The notes under the pieces were generated by a model, which did not search any database, was not told where the DNA came from, and saw only the letters and a list, made by a program, of their open reading frames with translations. From NCBI GenBank assembly GCA_011503125.2, contig WWBZ02000016.1:3596001-3660000 (forward strand): a stretch of DNA of 64,000 bases, written 5' to 3'. Both the position numbers and the translations under genes were made by a program. Positions 20,863 through 32,143 of this stretch are shown here, piece after piece (positions within the stretch are counted from its first letter, which is position 1; each line of letters begins with the position of its first letter). This stretch comes from Botryosphaeria dothidea. Lineage: Eukaryota; Ascomycota; Dothideomycetes; Botryosphaeriales; Botryosphaeriaceae.

Positions 20863-22230
20863 GGTGTTCGTGTTGATCGGAGGATCTGTGCCGTGGGGAT
20901 GCTCATGAGGGGAGGAAAATGCTCGACGCGATACTCGGAAGCGAGCGAGTGGAGCAGAGGGATTGCTACTTACGAGCGCTCATACTTGGCGTGCAGAACA
21001 CCGTGCTTCCAGCGCGCGGTTGGCCGGTTCGGTCGGGGGCGAGTGGGGTTGCACGCAGCGAATGCATGCACGGCGGGAAAAGGACGCCCGCCCGCTGCGC
21101 TGGGAGCATGACTGCAAAATATGCTCGGAAATAATAAATCTCGTATCACGGCTCCAGCAAACCCTGCTGACGCAAGATGATGGCTTTTCTTTTTCCGGAT
21201 CCGAGCGTATATGCAGAGGTGACGTACACGGGGTCACCAAGGTGCATCTGCCCTGCACGTTTCCGAGAGCGACACAAAATGTCGTGTATTCCGCCATCCG
21301 TCCGCAACGTGGCGCCCAGCTGTGCGGCTTGAAGAGCGCATGCTCGGGCGCGGCATACAAATGCTGAGCCTCGGCGAGCATTTGATCACGCCAGGGTCCG
21401 TGGATCATCCTGAAATTCTTCCGCCGCCATTCTCGTGTGCACTACAAAGCCAACTGACACTCAGCACAGCAGTCACTCTTGGGCTACGACGATACGCTGT
21501 TCCAACTTTCGCCCGGTGGCGTCGGGGTGCCCGCCATGCGAGTTTCAGGGACACATCGACAGCTCAGCCTCGCATCGAAAGCCATTCCATTCGTCCTATG
21601 AGGTCAGCCGCATGAAATCAATCACTTCCGACGCCAATGTGTGCGCATAGGATACGTGATGGCTTCTATCAACAAGACGAAAAGAGGAGAATATGGCTGG
21701 CTATCACTATCAAACAATTCCGAGTGTCTCAAAGGTCCACGCGGCCTCAAAGACATGTCTTGAGTGAGAGGCTTGCGGACGATGCAACGGCACGCACAAA
21801 ACGCCATGACGGGATCCAGACTGCGAATTGGGCACATGAGACAAATCAATACTGAAAATTTCATTCTTTCAAAGGAAGGCTGGATGATCTGTCTCCAACT
21901 CTCTTGTTGGCCATGAGCTGGAAAGATGTATCTTGTGTCGGCGTTGCGAAGACATCGGCTTTTGAAAATACCCTGCATTTGGACACGGAAAATAAGTTCG
22001 CAGTGTATACAGACCCTAAGATTTGTCTGGATTGACCGTAGAGAAGCCCTCGAGCTTCCTTCTTGTTTCCCTTTTTTCCGCGTTGTCTCTGCAATGTACA
22101 AATAAACAATTTCCAAAGCGTTGTCGGCATCTGAAGCGTAATTGGGTTGCCGACGATCGACACTAGTCAGGAGGCTCTCTATACACTGCACAACCCCGCA
22201 TCTGACACACCCAACCAGGACCGCATCGCA
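20863..22230. other. Intergenic, no supported gene
   Basis: Divergent space between the GH18 gene and the tungstate-binding-like gene. Several overlapping frames of 60-213 codons are present on both strands, but none has a domain or credible exon structure. Confidence 0.5.
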
Positions 22231-23267
22231 ATGTCTGCTCCCAAGACCAGTGTACAGCCCCATGGAGAAATCGATTCCAAGCCGAAGGCCGTATATGGGA
22301 AAGGGGACCTTCTCCTACGCCTAGGGTGAGCAATGCCGCCGTCTGTCAACTTGTCGTGCATCTCTCAGCTCATCGAACCACCGCTACAGCAATGGCGGTG
22401 CTGGTAAATAACCCATCTTGCCACGTCGATTGCAATATGGTTAACTGAATATCTACAGGGGCAACAGGGCTTCTGGAAGCCCTGGCGAACGACTACCTAT
22501 CCACCCTGCCACATCCCAGATCAATCACGTGGGTCTGCAATCATTCCAGCAACACCCAGCTAGCCCTCTTCCGTGGCTACATCGACCTGGCCTTCACATA
22601 CGAGCGCGACAATGAATCCCTAGCAGCATCTGAGGGCTGGTCGCACACCGCCGGCTGCGTCTTCCACGACCATTTCTGCATCGCTGGCCCCGTCTCGGAC
22701 CCCGCAGGACTCCGGTCCGTGACCTCTCTCGGGGACGCGCTGAGAAAGATTGCCAAACAAAACGCAGTCTTCCATAGCCGAGCCGATGGCTCCGCGACCA
22801 TGGCGAAAGAGAGAGATCTGTGGAGTGCCGCCGGCCTTCGGCCTTGGGACAGCCAAGACGCCGCCGGCTGGTACAAGACGAGCCTGGACACCCCGGCCGA
22901 TGCTCTGAGAAGGGCAGACGCAGCTGGCGCCTATCTTTTGACCGACCGATCAACCGTGCTGCGGCAGACGGCTCTGCGGACGATTTCGAGCACGACGGTC
23001 TTCATCGAGCCCGAGAGCCTCCAGGATCCGTTGATGAACAGTTGTTATGCTCTGTACTCCACTTCGGGGGCCGGCGAAAGGTTTGGAAATGTCATCCACT
23101 TCCTTGATTATCTCTTCTCGGACCGAGGCCAGAATGTGATTGGCTCTTTTGGACGGGATGAGGCTGGGCTGCCTTTCTTCGCGACGTTGAAAGAGGGATT
23201 CGCAAAGACGACATTGGCGGGCGGTATGCCCAAGGATGGAAAATGGATGAGTTTTAGTAAATTATAG
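22231..23267 (+). CDS. Tungstate-binding-like periplasmic-binding-fold protein, PTS1 ending
   Basis: Model: exons 22231-22325, 22390-22403 (14 nt) and 22459-23267, introns 64 and 55 nt, 305 aa. The tiny exon is needed to make the conserved loop LRLGNGGAGATGLLEAL, the ligand-binding start of TupA-like solute-binding proteins. Later segments also fit: LALFRGYIDLAFTYE, FHDHFCIAGP, TDRSTVL and the NSCYALY region. In bacteria TupA feeds tungstate to an ABC importer; fungi carry stand-alone members of unknown role. No signal peptide is seen, and the protein ends WMSFSKL, a perfect PTS1, which points to peroxisomes. Family call is good, ligand and location are inference. Confidence 0.8.
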
Positions 23268-23874
23268 TTTACTAATTCAAAAACGCAGGTCAGCACGCTC
23301 CAGGCAGTGTATATATTCCGTTCGCTGTCAAGCAATCGCAGCCTGTCTTGAAAGTGAGGCGCACGCGTTGACTTCATATCACGTGACCGCTCTTTCCGGC
23401 CGCGCATCTTTTCTTTCGCGGCGCCTCCACACAATCTTTTGAACCTCGTTAGATTCAGCTCTGCAATTCGCATTATCATCACCAGCAACAACAAAACCAC
23501 ACCCTCCACAGAAGCACGATCGGCGCAGCTCAGTCTGTCGCTCTGAAGTAGCTTCCGATCTCAGATCCATTACTACAGCTCTCATCATCAAGCCCTTAAA
23601 CAAGGGTCTCACCCTCAATCTCTGACCCAACCGCAAGATCTTCACGCTCGGATGTAAGTCTCAACATCAGCAGCGTACATGAAGCCACACATATTGCCCT
23701 CACCTTCTCAGCGTCCTACCAGACTCTCGCCGTGCAGTGATGACATTCGCTAACTAGAAGATTCATCGAGCAGTGCGGTCATCTCCTATGACACTCCAAC
23801 ACTTCGCGATCACACCTTTGCGCAATAGCAGCCATAACGAGTGAAGCTACGCACCCCATTGACCTTCGCCCATC
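23268..23874. other. Intergenic, no supported gene
   Basis: Space between two genes read in the same direction. The last 300 bp are pyrimidine-rich, as expected of a fungal promoter. No other feature is recognised. Confidence 0.5.
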
Positions 23875-24891
23875 ATGGTGCGGAAAACCCAGGTGCGAGA
23901 CTTCCAAAACAAGGAAAAGATTTCCGATCTTCTCGGCTTTGACACTGTTGCCGCTTACGACCAATGGGCCAACCAATTCGAGAACAAATCCCTTTGGGAA
24001 AAGTTCTACACAGAATGGCTGCAGCCACAGCGGCAAAAGAAGTCCGAGACAGGAAATCGTAAAAGGGACGCCCAACTGGAGGAAGTGCGCAGGGAAGTTG
24101 CCTATGGAGAGAGTGGAGGCAAGCGCACTTATTCACGCGGTGAAAAGTACCTGCAGACGACGACGTGGGATGGCAAGAATTGGCTGGCCTGGCTCTTGTT
24201 CAATCTCGTAACCTCGAACACCACAGGTAAAGACGGCATCTTCTTCAGGAAGAACATGCCACTGGAGGAGCGAGAGCAAAAGATTTGGTAGCACATCCAA
24301 CGCGAGATGTGGAAGTCATCTAACGCACGCAAGACACGCTCGATGACTGCTTCAAGCAGCCAGGTTGCAGAAGATTTGCTAAGACAGAGAGTTCCCGATA
24401 TACCCAGGCCACCCACGCCCGAGGTGAAGTCAACTGTTGGAGGAATGGCAAAGATCTTCTGTGAGATTTTGAGCCAGGAGCTCGAAGAGCAGGGATTCAA
24501 AATTCAAATCTATATCGATAAGCTGAACAGCTACGACTGGCCTGGCTTCATCCGCATCATCAACGAAAAGTTCGACTTCAAGAGAGCGAAGCTTCAAGTC
24601 AACACCATCTGCATGTCGAATGGGGAGCGCGATTCGATACCGCCTGCTGCCGACGATTCATACTTCACCGAAGTTACCGCATCCACGTTCGGTGAGTTTT
24701 GTAGCTACGCATTGCGTATTGAGCGTCCTATTCAGCTCCATATGCGAACCACCCAGATGATCGAATCTCTGGTCCACGACGATGGCTTAAATCCTGCAGG
24801 CGCTGCTCTTGGAGCTCTTGATGAGAAAGAGCGAATGCTGGCGGAGATGGAAGCTGACCCTCATGGAAGGAAGCAGGAAAACCACTTCTAA
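23875..24891 (+). pseudogene. Unknown protein gene interrupted by an in-frame TAG
   Basis: From ATG at 23875 (good context, CATCATGG) the frame runs 138 codons to TAG at 24289-24291, then continues in the same frame for 200 more codons to 24891 without another stop. The joined product would be about 338 aa with no membrane segment or signal peptide. The N-terminal part is charged and Trp-rich, the C-terminal part has a folded stretch around MAKIFCEILSQELEEQG and IHMRTTQMI-type helices. No intron with proper phase removes the stop: the best candidate (46 nt, CTAAC branch) makes a new TGA. A single CAG-to-TAG change fits RIP-like mutation. Domain not recognised. It could also be a sequencing error or a readthrough gene. 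Confidence 0.6.
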
Positions 24892-25033
24892 TTGTCTGGC
24901 GTTGAGAGGGAGAGCGTCATGAAGGACAGCCGAATCTCCTTCTACCGGCTGCCTTTGATTTCACCACGTGGGAGTGATACTATAGCTAATCGAGAATTCA
25001 TACTCATAAGACCTATGGCCATACGTGAAAGCG

Positions 25034-25312
25034 GTACTGCGCTTCCCAGGTTCGGCTTATGCGGACCGGACGGCCTATGTGGCGGTAACGGCAGGATAGT
25101 ATTGCAAGAGCAGAGGCTAATACGTAGGGAGTGGAAGCATTCATCTGGACGTAATTGTAATTAGTCTTACGAGGAACTTACGTCCGGATGAATGCTTCCA
25201 CTCCTTACGAGAAGGGCATATAATAATACTAATTAGCGGTGCGGTTCGTGCGGCTGAGAAACACTTGCTTGCGGCGCCGGTCCGCATAAACCGGACCTGA
25301 GAAGCACTGTAC
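25034..25312. repeat. Inverted repeat element with a MITE nested inside
   Basis: The left arm 25034-25069 (GTACTGCGCTTCCCAGG, then GCTTATGCGGACCGG) matches the reverse complement of 25277-25312 (GTACAGTGCTTCTCAGG, then GTTTATGCGGACCGG) with about 6 differences in 36. The arms enclose 207 bp containing fold-back MITE copy 2. This looks like an older terminal-inverted-repeat element, of a different family, that received a MITE. Confidence 0.65.
25125..25207. mobile_element. Fold-back MITE copy 2
   Basis: Left arm GGGAGTGGAAGCATTCATCT and right arm, minus strand, AGGAGTGGAAGCATTCATCC pair over about 27 bp around a short AT-rich core. It is flanked on both sides by TA, a possible target duplication. 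This is one of the best preserved copies. Confidence 0.85.
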
Positions 25313-25789
25313 TTGTACGCCACCCTAAAGGAGGGTTTCCAGCTTGCCAGAGTCTAAAGCGAGGGTCGAAACACTCAGCGAGGTAAAGGAGGCTCGACTT
25401 CTCGGGTAGAGACACGGGCCCGAACATGTTCATTTTTCGGGGCTCAAAGTACTCCATAATGTAGCTGTTGGGAGGAACAGGGTCTGATTGAACCAAGGGT
25501 CAACACCGAGAATTTGTTATATAGCTACTATATAAGAGGGACCGGGTCACCTACCCTCTTCCTCCTCATGCCAATCTACGATGAACTTCACTCCCTATAC
25601 AAACAACACACTTGTTCAATAGTAGCTAAGGTTGCGTTCTGAAAATAACTCATAAACTAAAGCTACAAGGATCCACCGGAATATCACGTGTAATGGAACC
25701 GGTCCGCTCTAGCGAGAGCTACAAAAAACCCATACCAAAGCCTTACAAGGGTCGCTCTTTCCATTCTCTTCCCACGATTTCTCATTACC

Positions 25790-27136
25790 TCAAACTGGCT
25801 TCCAAGTCATCGTCCCAGGTTTGCGGTGTGGCCACCGTAGGTTCCTTTGTCGCCTCATTTGAATTGCATATTCTCTAAGGTAGGGAAAATGCGAGTCTGA
25901 GAGCTCTCGCTCGATGTGTCTTTCAAACTGCAATTCTTCGCTGCAGCGGCTGTGCCTATCGCACTCGACATTGTAGGTAGGTACGTTGAATTGTCTCAGC
26001 CTTTCACAGAGATCAACAACGCTGCATGAGATGTCGTCAGGGTCTTGATTTGTGTTGATTTTTTGATGAACAACGATGATCCATTGATGATTGGCATGAA
26101 GAGGGAGAAGGGTAGGTAACCCGCTTGCCTCTTATACAAGTGATTGTGACTAAGCTATATAGTGAGACACGATTCGTCTCGAAAACGAGTGATATCCTAC
26201 AATTTGTCTGGCTTTGTCCAATTTCCCGGAGGGAGATTTGTATAGAACCAAGAATGAATGCATCACAACATCTTTTCTCATGTTCATCCTTGCCTCTGCC
26301 GCAGAGGAAGGGCTGCGATCTGTAGTATGATGCAGGGTCCATGTAGACTCCCAACTTCGAGTAGAACGGCTTGAGGATACGGTTAATCTTGTCTTTCCGA
26401 AAGACCATGATGTTTTCTATCCATCCTTTTTAGCTCTTTGAGTCGACAAGGAGGCATCCGGAAGACTGATACTAGTGGGGGCTTTTTTAGACTTACCTAT
26501 CATGCTAGGAGGGAAGTGGAGTCCGCCATCTGCGTCCAGGACTATCTTGTCGGGAGTCACGGGTTTGCCTTCATCGTTGAGTCCGAGCTCCATTACCAGT
26601 TTTGATGACAGGTCTCCGAAGGTCTCCGCGTATCCAAATGCCCAGCAGACATAAAGAAGTTCCTCCCATCCAGGAGGGGCGTATTTCGTGATGTAAGGCT
26701 CCATCCAGACTCCCAGCCAGGGGCTGAGAAGGCCTTCGGCGCCATACTTGTCTGTCAGAACAGCCAAATTGACCAAGGTTTTGAGGCCGACCGAGTTGGG
26801 AACCATGTTGAAGCGAAGGTGGGCGATGTTGAGCAGGATGGTCAAAGTGTCAGGGTCATCGTCTGGGAATGATATCTCGCGCATCCCGCTTTCGGGTGCT
26901 TTGGATTCAATGAAATGTCCGTCCGGCGCGAGCATGCGGCTCCATACGGTGCAGACCAGCATCATGATCTTGGAATCCACGACAAAGACAATCTCAGCTC
27001 CGGAAGAGTTGCAGAGTAAGAGTCGGGTATCTCCATAAGGGTGGGAAGTGACAGTGGCGGCCGGGGCTTCCGGTTCATTGTCTTGCATCGTATCCTGGTT
27101 CGGTGGCGACGGCATTGTCTTGGGTGTTGTACTCAT
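25790..27136 (-). CDS. BTB/POZ-domain protein, paralogue 1
   Basis: Exon 1 27136-26497 is clear; intron 1 (26496-26417, GTAAGT donor) sits exactly where the two paralogues at 45.6 and 47.2 kb have theirs. The next exon starts GAAAACATC and contains CCDAFILGSI, matching CDAFMFGSL of the paralogues. The last part lies in another frame; removing 26131-26170 (40 nt, GTGTCT...TATAAG) restores it and gives 408 aa, close to 381 and 406 in the paralogues, ending near MRRQRNLRW. Domain: BTB fold from about 33 (YGDTRLLLCNSSGAEIVFVV, DDDPDTLTILLNIAHLRF), then a helical linker. Such stand-alone fungal BTB proteins have no known function; BTB usually means dimerisation or Cul3 adaptor. A frameshift is the alternative to the short intron. 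Confidence 0.7.
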
Positions 27137-27442
27137 TGTAGAGTAAGGATGCGGTAAGATGGTGGGAAATGGTAGGTAGTGATAGAAAGGCTTTTTGTAC
27201 CCGGTTGGAGAGTGTTACGGACGTCACCGCTGTTAAGGCGTATGGTGCCCGTGTCCCGATTGGGTTAGCGCGGCGGCGCCTTGGTTGATATCCTGCAAAC
27301 ACTTCCATTCTGTACACCAACAACGTCTCGTCGAAAGTCACCTTCCCAAGAACCTGTCGTAAGCGGTCCGCTGTTCACCATCCAGACTCGTTGAAACTCA
27401 AACGAACCCCATCTTGACAACTCGCGCATCGGCCTCGCAGCA
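27137..27442. other. Divergent intergenic region
   Basis: About 305 bp between the BTB paralogue 1 start and the TP-repeat protein start. Pyrimidine-rich on the plus strand before 27443. No other feature seen. Confidence 0.5.
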
Positions 27443-27981
27443 ATGTCCAACGCCTCGCAATCCCTGTCCTCCATCCCGGAGGAGCACGAGTCGCCCGACG
27501 TGAACCCAACGCGCACTCCCACCAAGAGCGCCCAGAAGACGCCGCAGAAGGCCGTCACCAAGACTCCCACCAAGACGCCCGTCAAAACTCCCACCAAGAC
27601 CCCCTGCAAGATGAAGACGCCGACGCCGCTCACGCCCGTCACTTCTGTAAGCCGCCCTGCCCTCAGCTCCCCTGACTTCATTCACCTCGTCACCGACTAA
27701 CTCAGCGGCGCGCCGAGCAGCCCACGACCGAGTCCAACATGCCCGTCCAGCCGTACACGCAGGCCGACCCGCTGTCCACGAAGCTGCTGGCGCTGTACCA
27801 GATGGAAGCCAAGATGGCGCGCATCGCGCACGGCAAGGCGCAGGTGCGCAAGAAGATCGAGGACATCGATTCCGCTATGGACCAGTGCAGGAGGGAGATG
27901 GACGGGCTGGTGTTGAAGTGCTACGGTGGCGGCGGCGGCACCGGCACCGGCACCGGCAGCCCGGAGAAGAAGGCCGCCTGA
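27443..27981 (+). CDS. Small TP-repeat, coiled-coil-like hypothetical protein
   Basis: Model: exons 27443-27646 and 27706-27981, intron 59 nt with ACTAAC branch and CTCAG acceptor, 159 aa. The first half is basic and disordered with repeated KTPxK units (about nine Thr-Pro sites from residue 23 to 66), which are possible proline-directed kinase sites. The second half (DPLSTKLLALYQMEAKMARIA, then KKIEDIDSAMDQCRREMDGL) is a heptad-like helix of about 60 residues, followed by a Gly/Thr run and a basic end. No signal peptide or membrane segment. Function unknown; a nuclear or cytoskeletal role would be a guess. Confidence 0.75.
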
Positions 27982-30438
27982 GCTTGTCTTTACGGCCGCT
28001 CTATCCTCATCGGCTCTGGTCACTGCGCGAACCTTGCGAAGACGTTCGGCAATGGGTGTGGATCTCGGGATGGCGTGGTATGGCTTTTGGAACATCAGTC
28101 GTATCTGCTCGTCTGTTGTGCTGGCGGCTGAATATACAGATATGGTTCTATCATGGGGGATAATGATTTCTTCATGGATGAGAAATTCTACTGCAAGGCA
28201 AATAAACTGCTCATGACGCTCGCGTTGCCATCTCCGTGTCTTTCATGCTTAAATTGAAGTGAAGTTGCTTCAGAGACTTACTTCGACATCAGACACAATC
28301 TAAACCCCTCCAATCAGATGGTAAGAGTGATGTGGGTATGGAATTACTGCATCACAGAGGGTGGTTCTGGAATTGGATGTACATGGTCTTTACCAGAAAT
28401 GTATTCTGGGTGCGGGCCATCTGAAATACAAAAAAGAGTCACCATCTGTGAGAGAGATTCGAACGAAGGTTTAAAGGGCAAAAAATCGGTGTACCCTCCC
28501 CTGGGGCAGTCCTATAAACCCCCTTTCGGGAATTTCACCGCCCCCCCCCGGGGCCGAGACTGTGGCCACAGCCAAGGTGGTGGGACCGGGCGTGCAGGCC
28601 TCACCCAGCCACCGTACCATAGCCGAACCAGTACTGTGTTAAGTCCAGCCGTAGGTGAAGAGTGCAGTTGTCTACGGAGTTTATGTAGAAAGAATCCAGG
28701 CATCACTCAGCACCATGCTGCGGGGAAGAGACAACTCTGGATGTGAAACGACGCACTTTCTGGCATCAGCCGCAGATCCAATCGTTGGATCAGCGCGCTC
28801 CTGGAATATTGTTGCGAAGATCAGGTCCGGACTGGTGAAAGCATTCGTCGGGATAGATAAGACTTGCGTCTGGACGAATGCTTCCACTCCCCATGGAAGT
28901 TCTCCCATAATATTTCCTGGCTTATCCGGCAAGGGTCGGGTGCAAGGCGCCTCTGAATCTCTTCTGGGAGCGTCGGCCGCGTGTCCGACGTGCTCGGGTA
29001 CGAGTGGCGTTTCCGGGCCGATAATGACAAGACTTGCATCCCGGTCAGGCCGGAGGCCGAAACGGAGGCTTGCGTCTGCGGGCGGAAGTACGAGTCAGAT
29101 GTCTTCCGCTATCCAGAAGATGGCTGTTTCTGCAACGGTTAAACGAGAGACACGGCTGTCTACAGTAAGCTTGGCAGGCGTTTCTGGAGGCCTTAGTCTG
29201 GCCAAGTGTTGGATTGGTTAAGGGGAAGCATTCGGAGCTTGGCCAGCTGTGCGGGGTTGGAGGGCGTGATTGAGCGCCAATGGGGGAAAAATTCGAAGAC
29301 ATGATGTTGGCTCATCGATGTCGAGATCCATAAGAAAAGGCAGCACGGAAAGATAAGGTTCTGGGGGAGTGCAGCGAGGTGTCTATAAGGCCACCGGGCC
29401 CGTGCACCGACTACATTCCATCACTCCACGCCAAGCTTGTCTGTTGGATGCATCAAGAAGATCTCCAACGGCTTGAACGGGGTGGATACTGGAGAGGGAG
29501 AGAAGCCCAGGCACATGAGGCAGAGTCTGGTTCAAGGGTCGTGGTGCGGCTCTTCGTGCGGAAGCGGTGGCGTCGCGAGTGACGCGTCGCTGGAACACGG
29601 CCAAGCCAGCCGCAAGGCTCCTTTAAGGTAGTTCCCGTGCAGGGGCCAGCATCGGAGCGGTTGATCGAAATAGGCTACCGAGTGCTTCGTCAATCTACGT
29701 TTCGGGTATTCCTTCTCCCCGCCGCCCATCATCAGGCATTCGGCTGGACGCCTTCGGGCTTTGCCAGCTTTTTCCTGCAATTCCACGTCCTTTTTTTGCT
29801 TCGTCCGCGTTCTAGCCCGCCTTGAAACCGACGACTGGATCGCAGCGAGGCGGAAACCCGTCTTGGCCGAAGCACCTCACCTGCACGCCTCCGCTCCGCC
29901 TCAGCTTCTCGCATTGTACACTGACGTCAAAGAACAAGCGCCGATGTTCCAGAATGTTTGCCAGTACAAAACGAAACCAGCTGATAAGGCCGTGTTTGAA
30001 ACGGGCGGGCGCCAAGCGATGGATGATAAAACAGTTCAGCAGACAGCAAACGGGAGGTCAAGTACATGCGAGATGACGATTGGCCACTGCGCGTGTTTGG
30101 CGGCGCGCCTGCCTAATGGGAGCGCGTCCATATGGCGGACACACTAACAGCCAAGCTGCCCGACAGTCCGCCTTTCGTGTGTCGAAACCCTCTCACCCCA
30201 TGTCGTCCGGGGCCGTCACTCTCTCATCCGCCGCCCACATCCGCAGTCCTTCTCGAATTGATGAAGTGCCCGCCATGCCTTTCCAAATATCTAAATACTT
30301 GCGCGCGCCCCACCTGCGGTACCTAATCCATTCCTTCTCCCAGATTGCAGGCTCAATCTCTACTACTTCACTTACCTCCTCTTCTCTTCTCTTCTTAGTC
30401 TTTCGTTTAATATCCACCTGACCGGAACAGGCAGCATC
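27982..30438. other. Intergenic, contains one MITE copy, no supported gene
   Basis: About 2.4 kb with several overlapping frames but none protein-like. A fold-back element is at 28829-28893. The last 250 bp are pyrimidine-rich and probably the promoter of the transporter gene. A tRNA-like string near 28460 was examined and rejected. Confidence 0.5.
28829..28893. mobile_element. Degenerate fold-back MITE copy 3
   Basis: The right arm is intact (minus strand GGGGAGTGGAAGCATTCG, then TCCAGACGCAAG). The left arm is degraded (GGTGAAAGCATTCGTCGGGA) and the internal core is short. Confidence 0.7.
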
Positions 30439-32143
30439 ATGCCTAGCTCTTTCGAAGAGAAGATTCCGCTCGCCAACGACGAGGAGCTTTCGTCGACATC
30501 ATCCGTCCATGACATGTCGGACGACGATGAGGACGTGTCTGCCCTTCCCGAGCTCAGCTCATGGCAGATGCTGGTCTTGACATTCCCCAACTTCGGGTCA
30601 GTCCCTCGCCCCGCTCAAAATATCTACCCTTACTGACCATCTTGCAGCATGCAACTCGTCTGGACTATCCTCCAAATATTCGGCACTGTAAGTACCCCAC
30701 GCCAACTGACACGTCCATCTCATCTTGATCTGACGCAAACAGCCCTACCTCAAGACTCTTGGCTTCAGTCAATCAGAGACAGCAATGGTCTGGCTAGCAG
30801 GTCCGCTCGCAGGCATGTTCGGACAGCCCGTCTTCGGCGTTCTCAGCGACCACTGTCATAGTTCCTGGGGCAAGCGGAAGCCATTCATCGTCGGCGGCTC
30901 CATTGTCACCATGGTTTGCATGCCCATCTTGGCCTGGGCTTCTGAACTGTCCCGCTACCGCGTTGCCGAGCCTCGTCCCTTCGGCCATGTTCACCCGCGT
31001 TCACACCAAACCGACACAGACGATTTTAATGATGGCGTCGATGCCGTCCTTGCCAAGGTCATCGCAGCTGTTTCCATCTACATTCTTTTCATTGCCATGC
31101 AGGCCGTCCAGGTCGGCGTCCGCTCACTGCCTGTTGACCAGGCACCTCCGCACCAGCAACCCCAGGCAAGCCTCTGGGGAAGCCGGATGTGCGCATTCGG
31201 CGCAGTCACAGCAGGTCTCCTCGGCTTCATTGGCGGAGCGACTTCTTTCAAATTCCTCGCCGTCGTTTCTTGCACCCTTCTCCTCATCGGAATCCTCACC
31301 AGCCTCCGGCAACGCGAAGGACACCTGCCGACAAGCCCTGTCTCCATGGCCGAGAAGGGCGAGCCCACAACCGCCTCTCCCGACGCACATCCGCAATCTC
31401 TCACCATCCCGTCTCTATTCTACTTCATCCTGACCACCCTCCGCACCCTCCCGCCCGTCACGCGCCGCACCTGCCAGACGCAGCTCTTCTCCTGGTTCGC
31501 CTGGTTCATCATTCTGCAATACACCTCGACCTACATCTCCTCCGTCTCCGCCTCCTCCGACACATCCTCCGCCTCCGCCTCCACCACCGGCACCATTGCC
31601 GGCCTCCTCTTCAACGCCGTCTCGCTCGGCGTCAACATCGTGCTCCCCACGCTCATCGCGCTCCTCCCCATTGCCAGCAAACCCAGCGCCTCGGACCCGC
31701 GCCCCAACGTCCCCGCACCCTTCCTCTCGCGCCTCTGGCAGCTCAGCCACCTCCTCCTCGCCCTCTGCATGCTCGCCACCTGCCTCACCACGACCAACAC
31801 GTCCGCCGCGACGACGCTCTTCGCCGTCACCGGCGTCGTGTGGGCCGTCTCCCAGTGGGTGCCGTTCGCGCTGATCACGAAGGAGCTGGCCATCGTCCAG
31901 GCGCAGGAGGGCGGGAAGGCGCAGAACCGCATCGGCTCCGTGCTGGGCGTGCACATCATCGCGAGCACGCTGCCGCAGGTGGCGTCGGCGTTCGTCACGA
32001 CGGCGCTGCTGCGCGCCATGGAGGTCGTGGGCGGCGGCCAGAGCGGGATGGGCGTGGCCTTGTTGCTGGCGGGCGTGGCGGCGCTCGGGGCCACGGTGTG
32101 GGGCCAGTGGAGGTGGAGGGAGTGCGTGAAGGCGGGCTTCTGA
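30439..32143 (+). CDS. MFS transporter of the GPH / sucrose-transporter-like family
   Basis: Model: exons 30439-30596, 30648-30687 (40 nt) and 30743-32143, introns 51 and 55 nt, 532 aa. Joining the exons gives FPNFGMQLVWTILQIFGTPYLKTLG. Twelve hydrophobic segments are visible, with the GPH/SUT loop GPLAGMFGQPVFGVLSDH followed by WGKRKPFIVGG between segments 2 and 3. Fungal members move sucrose, maltose or other alpha-glucosides with protons across the plasma membrane. The N-terminal 45 residues are acidic and soluble; the central loop around 260-300 is variable. Substrate cannot be read from sequence. It lies within the MITE-rich stretch yet looks fully intact. Confidence 0.88.

Larger units (their letters stand above)
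24892..25789. other. Repeat-bearing intergenic region, left edge of accessory island
   Basis: No gene is supported. It carries the long inverted repeat at 25034-25312 with a fold-back MITE nested inside, and an AT-rich stretch around 25510-25545. Confidence 0.6.

Noticed and set aside
24246..24336. Intron that would remove the in-frame TAG of the unknown gene
   Set aside because: The only candidate with a good branch point (from GTAGCA to CGCAAG, 46 nt) breaks the frame and creates TGA at the joint.
28440..28480. tRNA-like TTCGAAT string on the minus strand with a following T-run
   Set aside because: The T-stem does not pair and no acceptor or D-arm partner lies at a proper distance.
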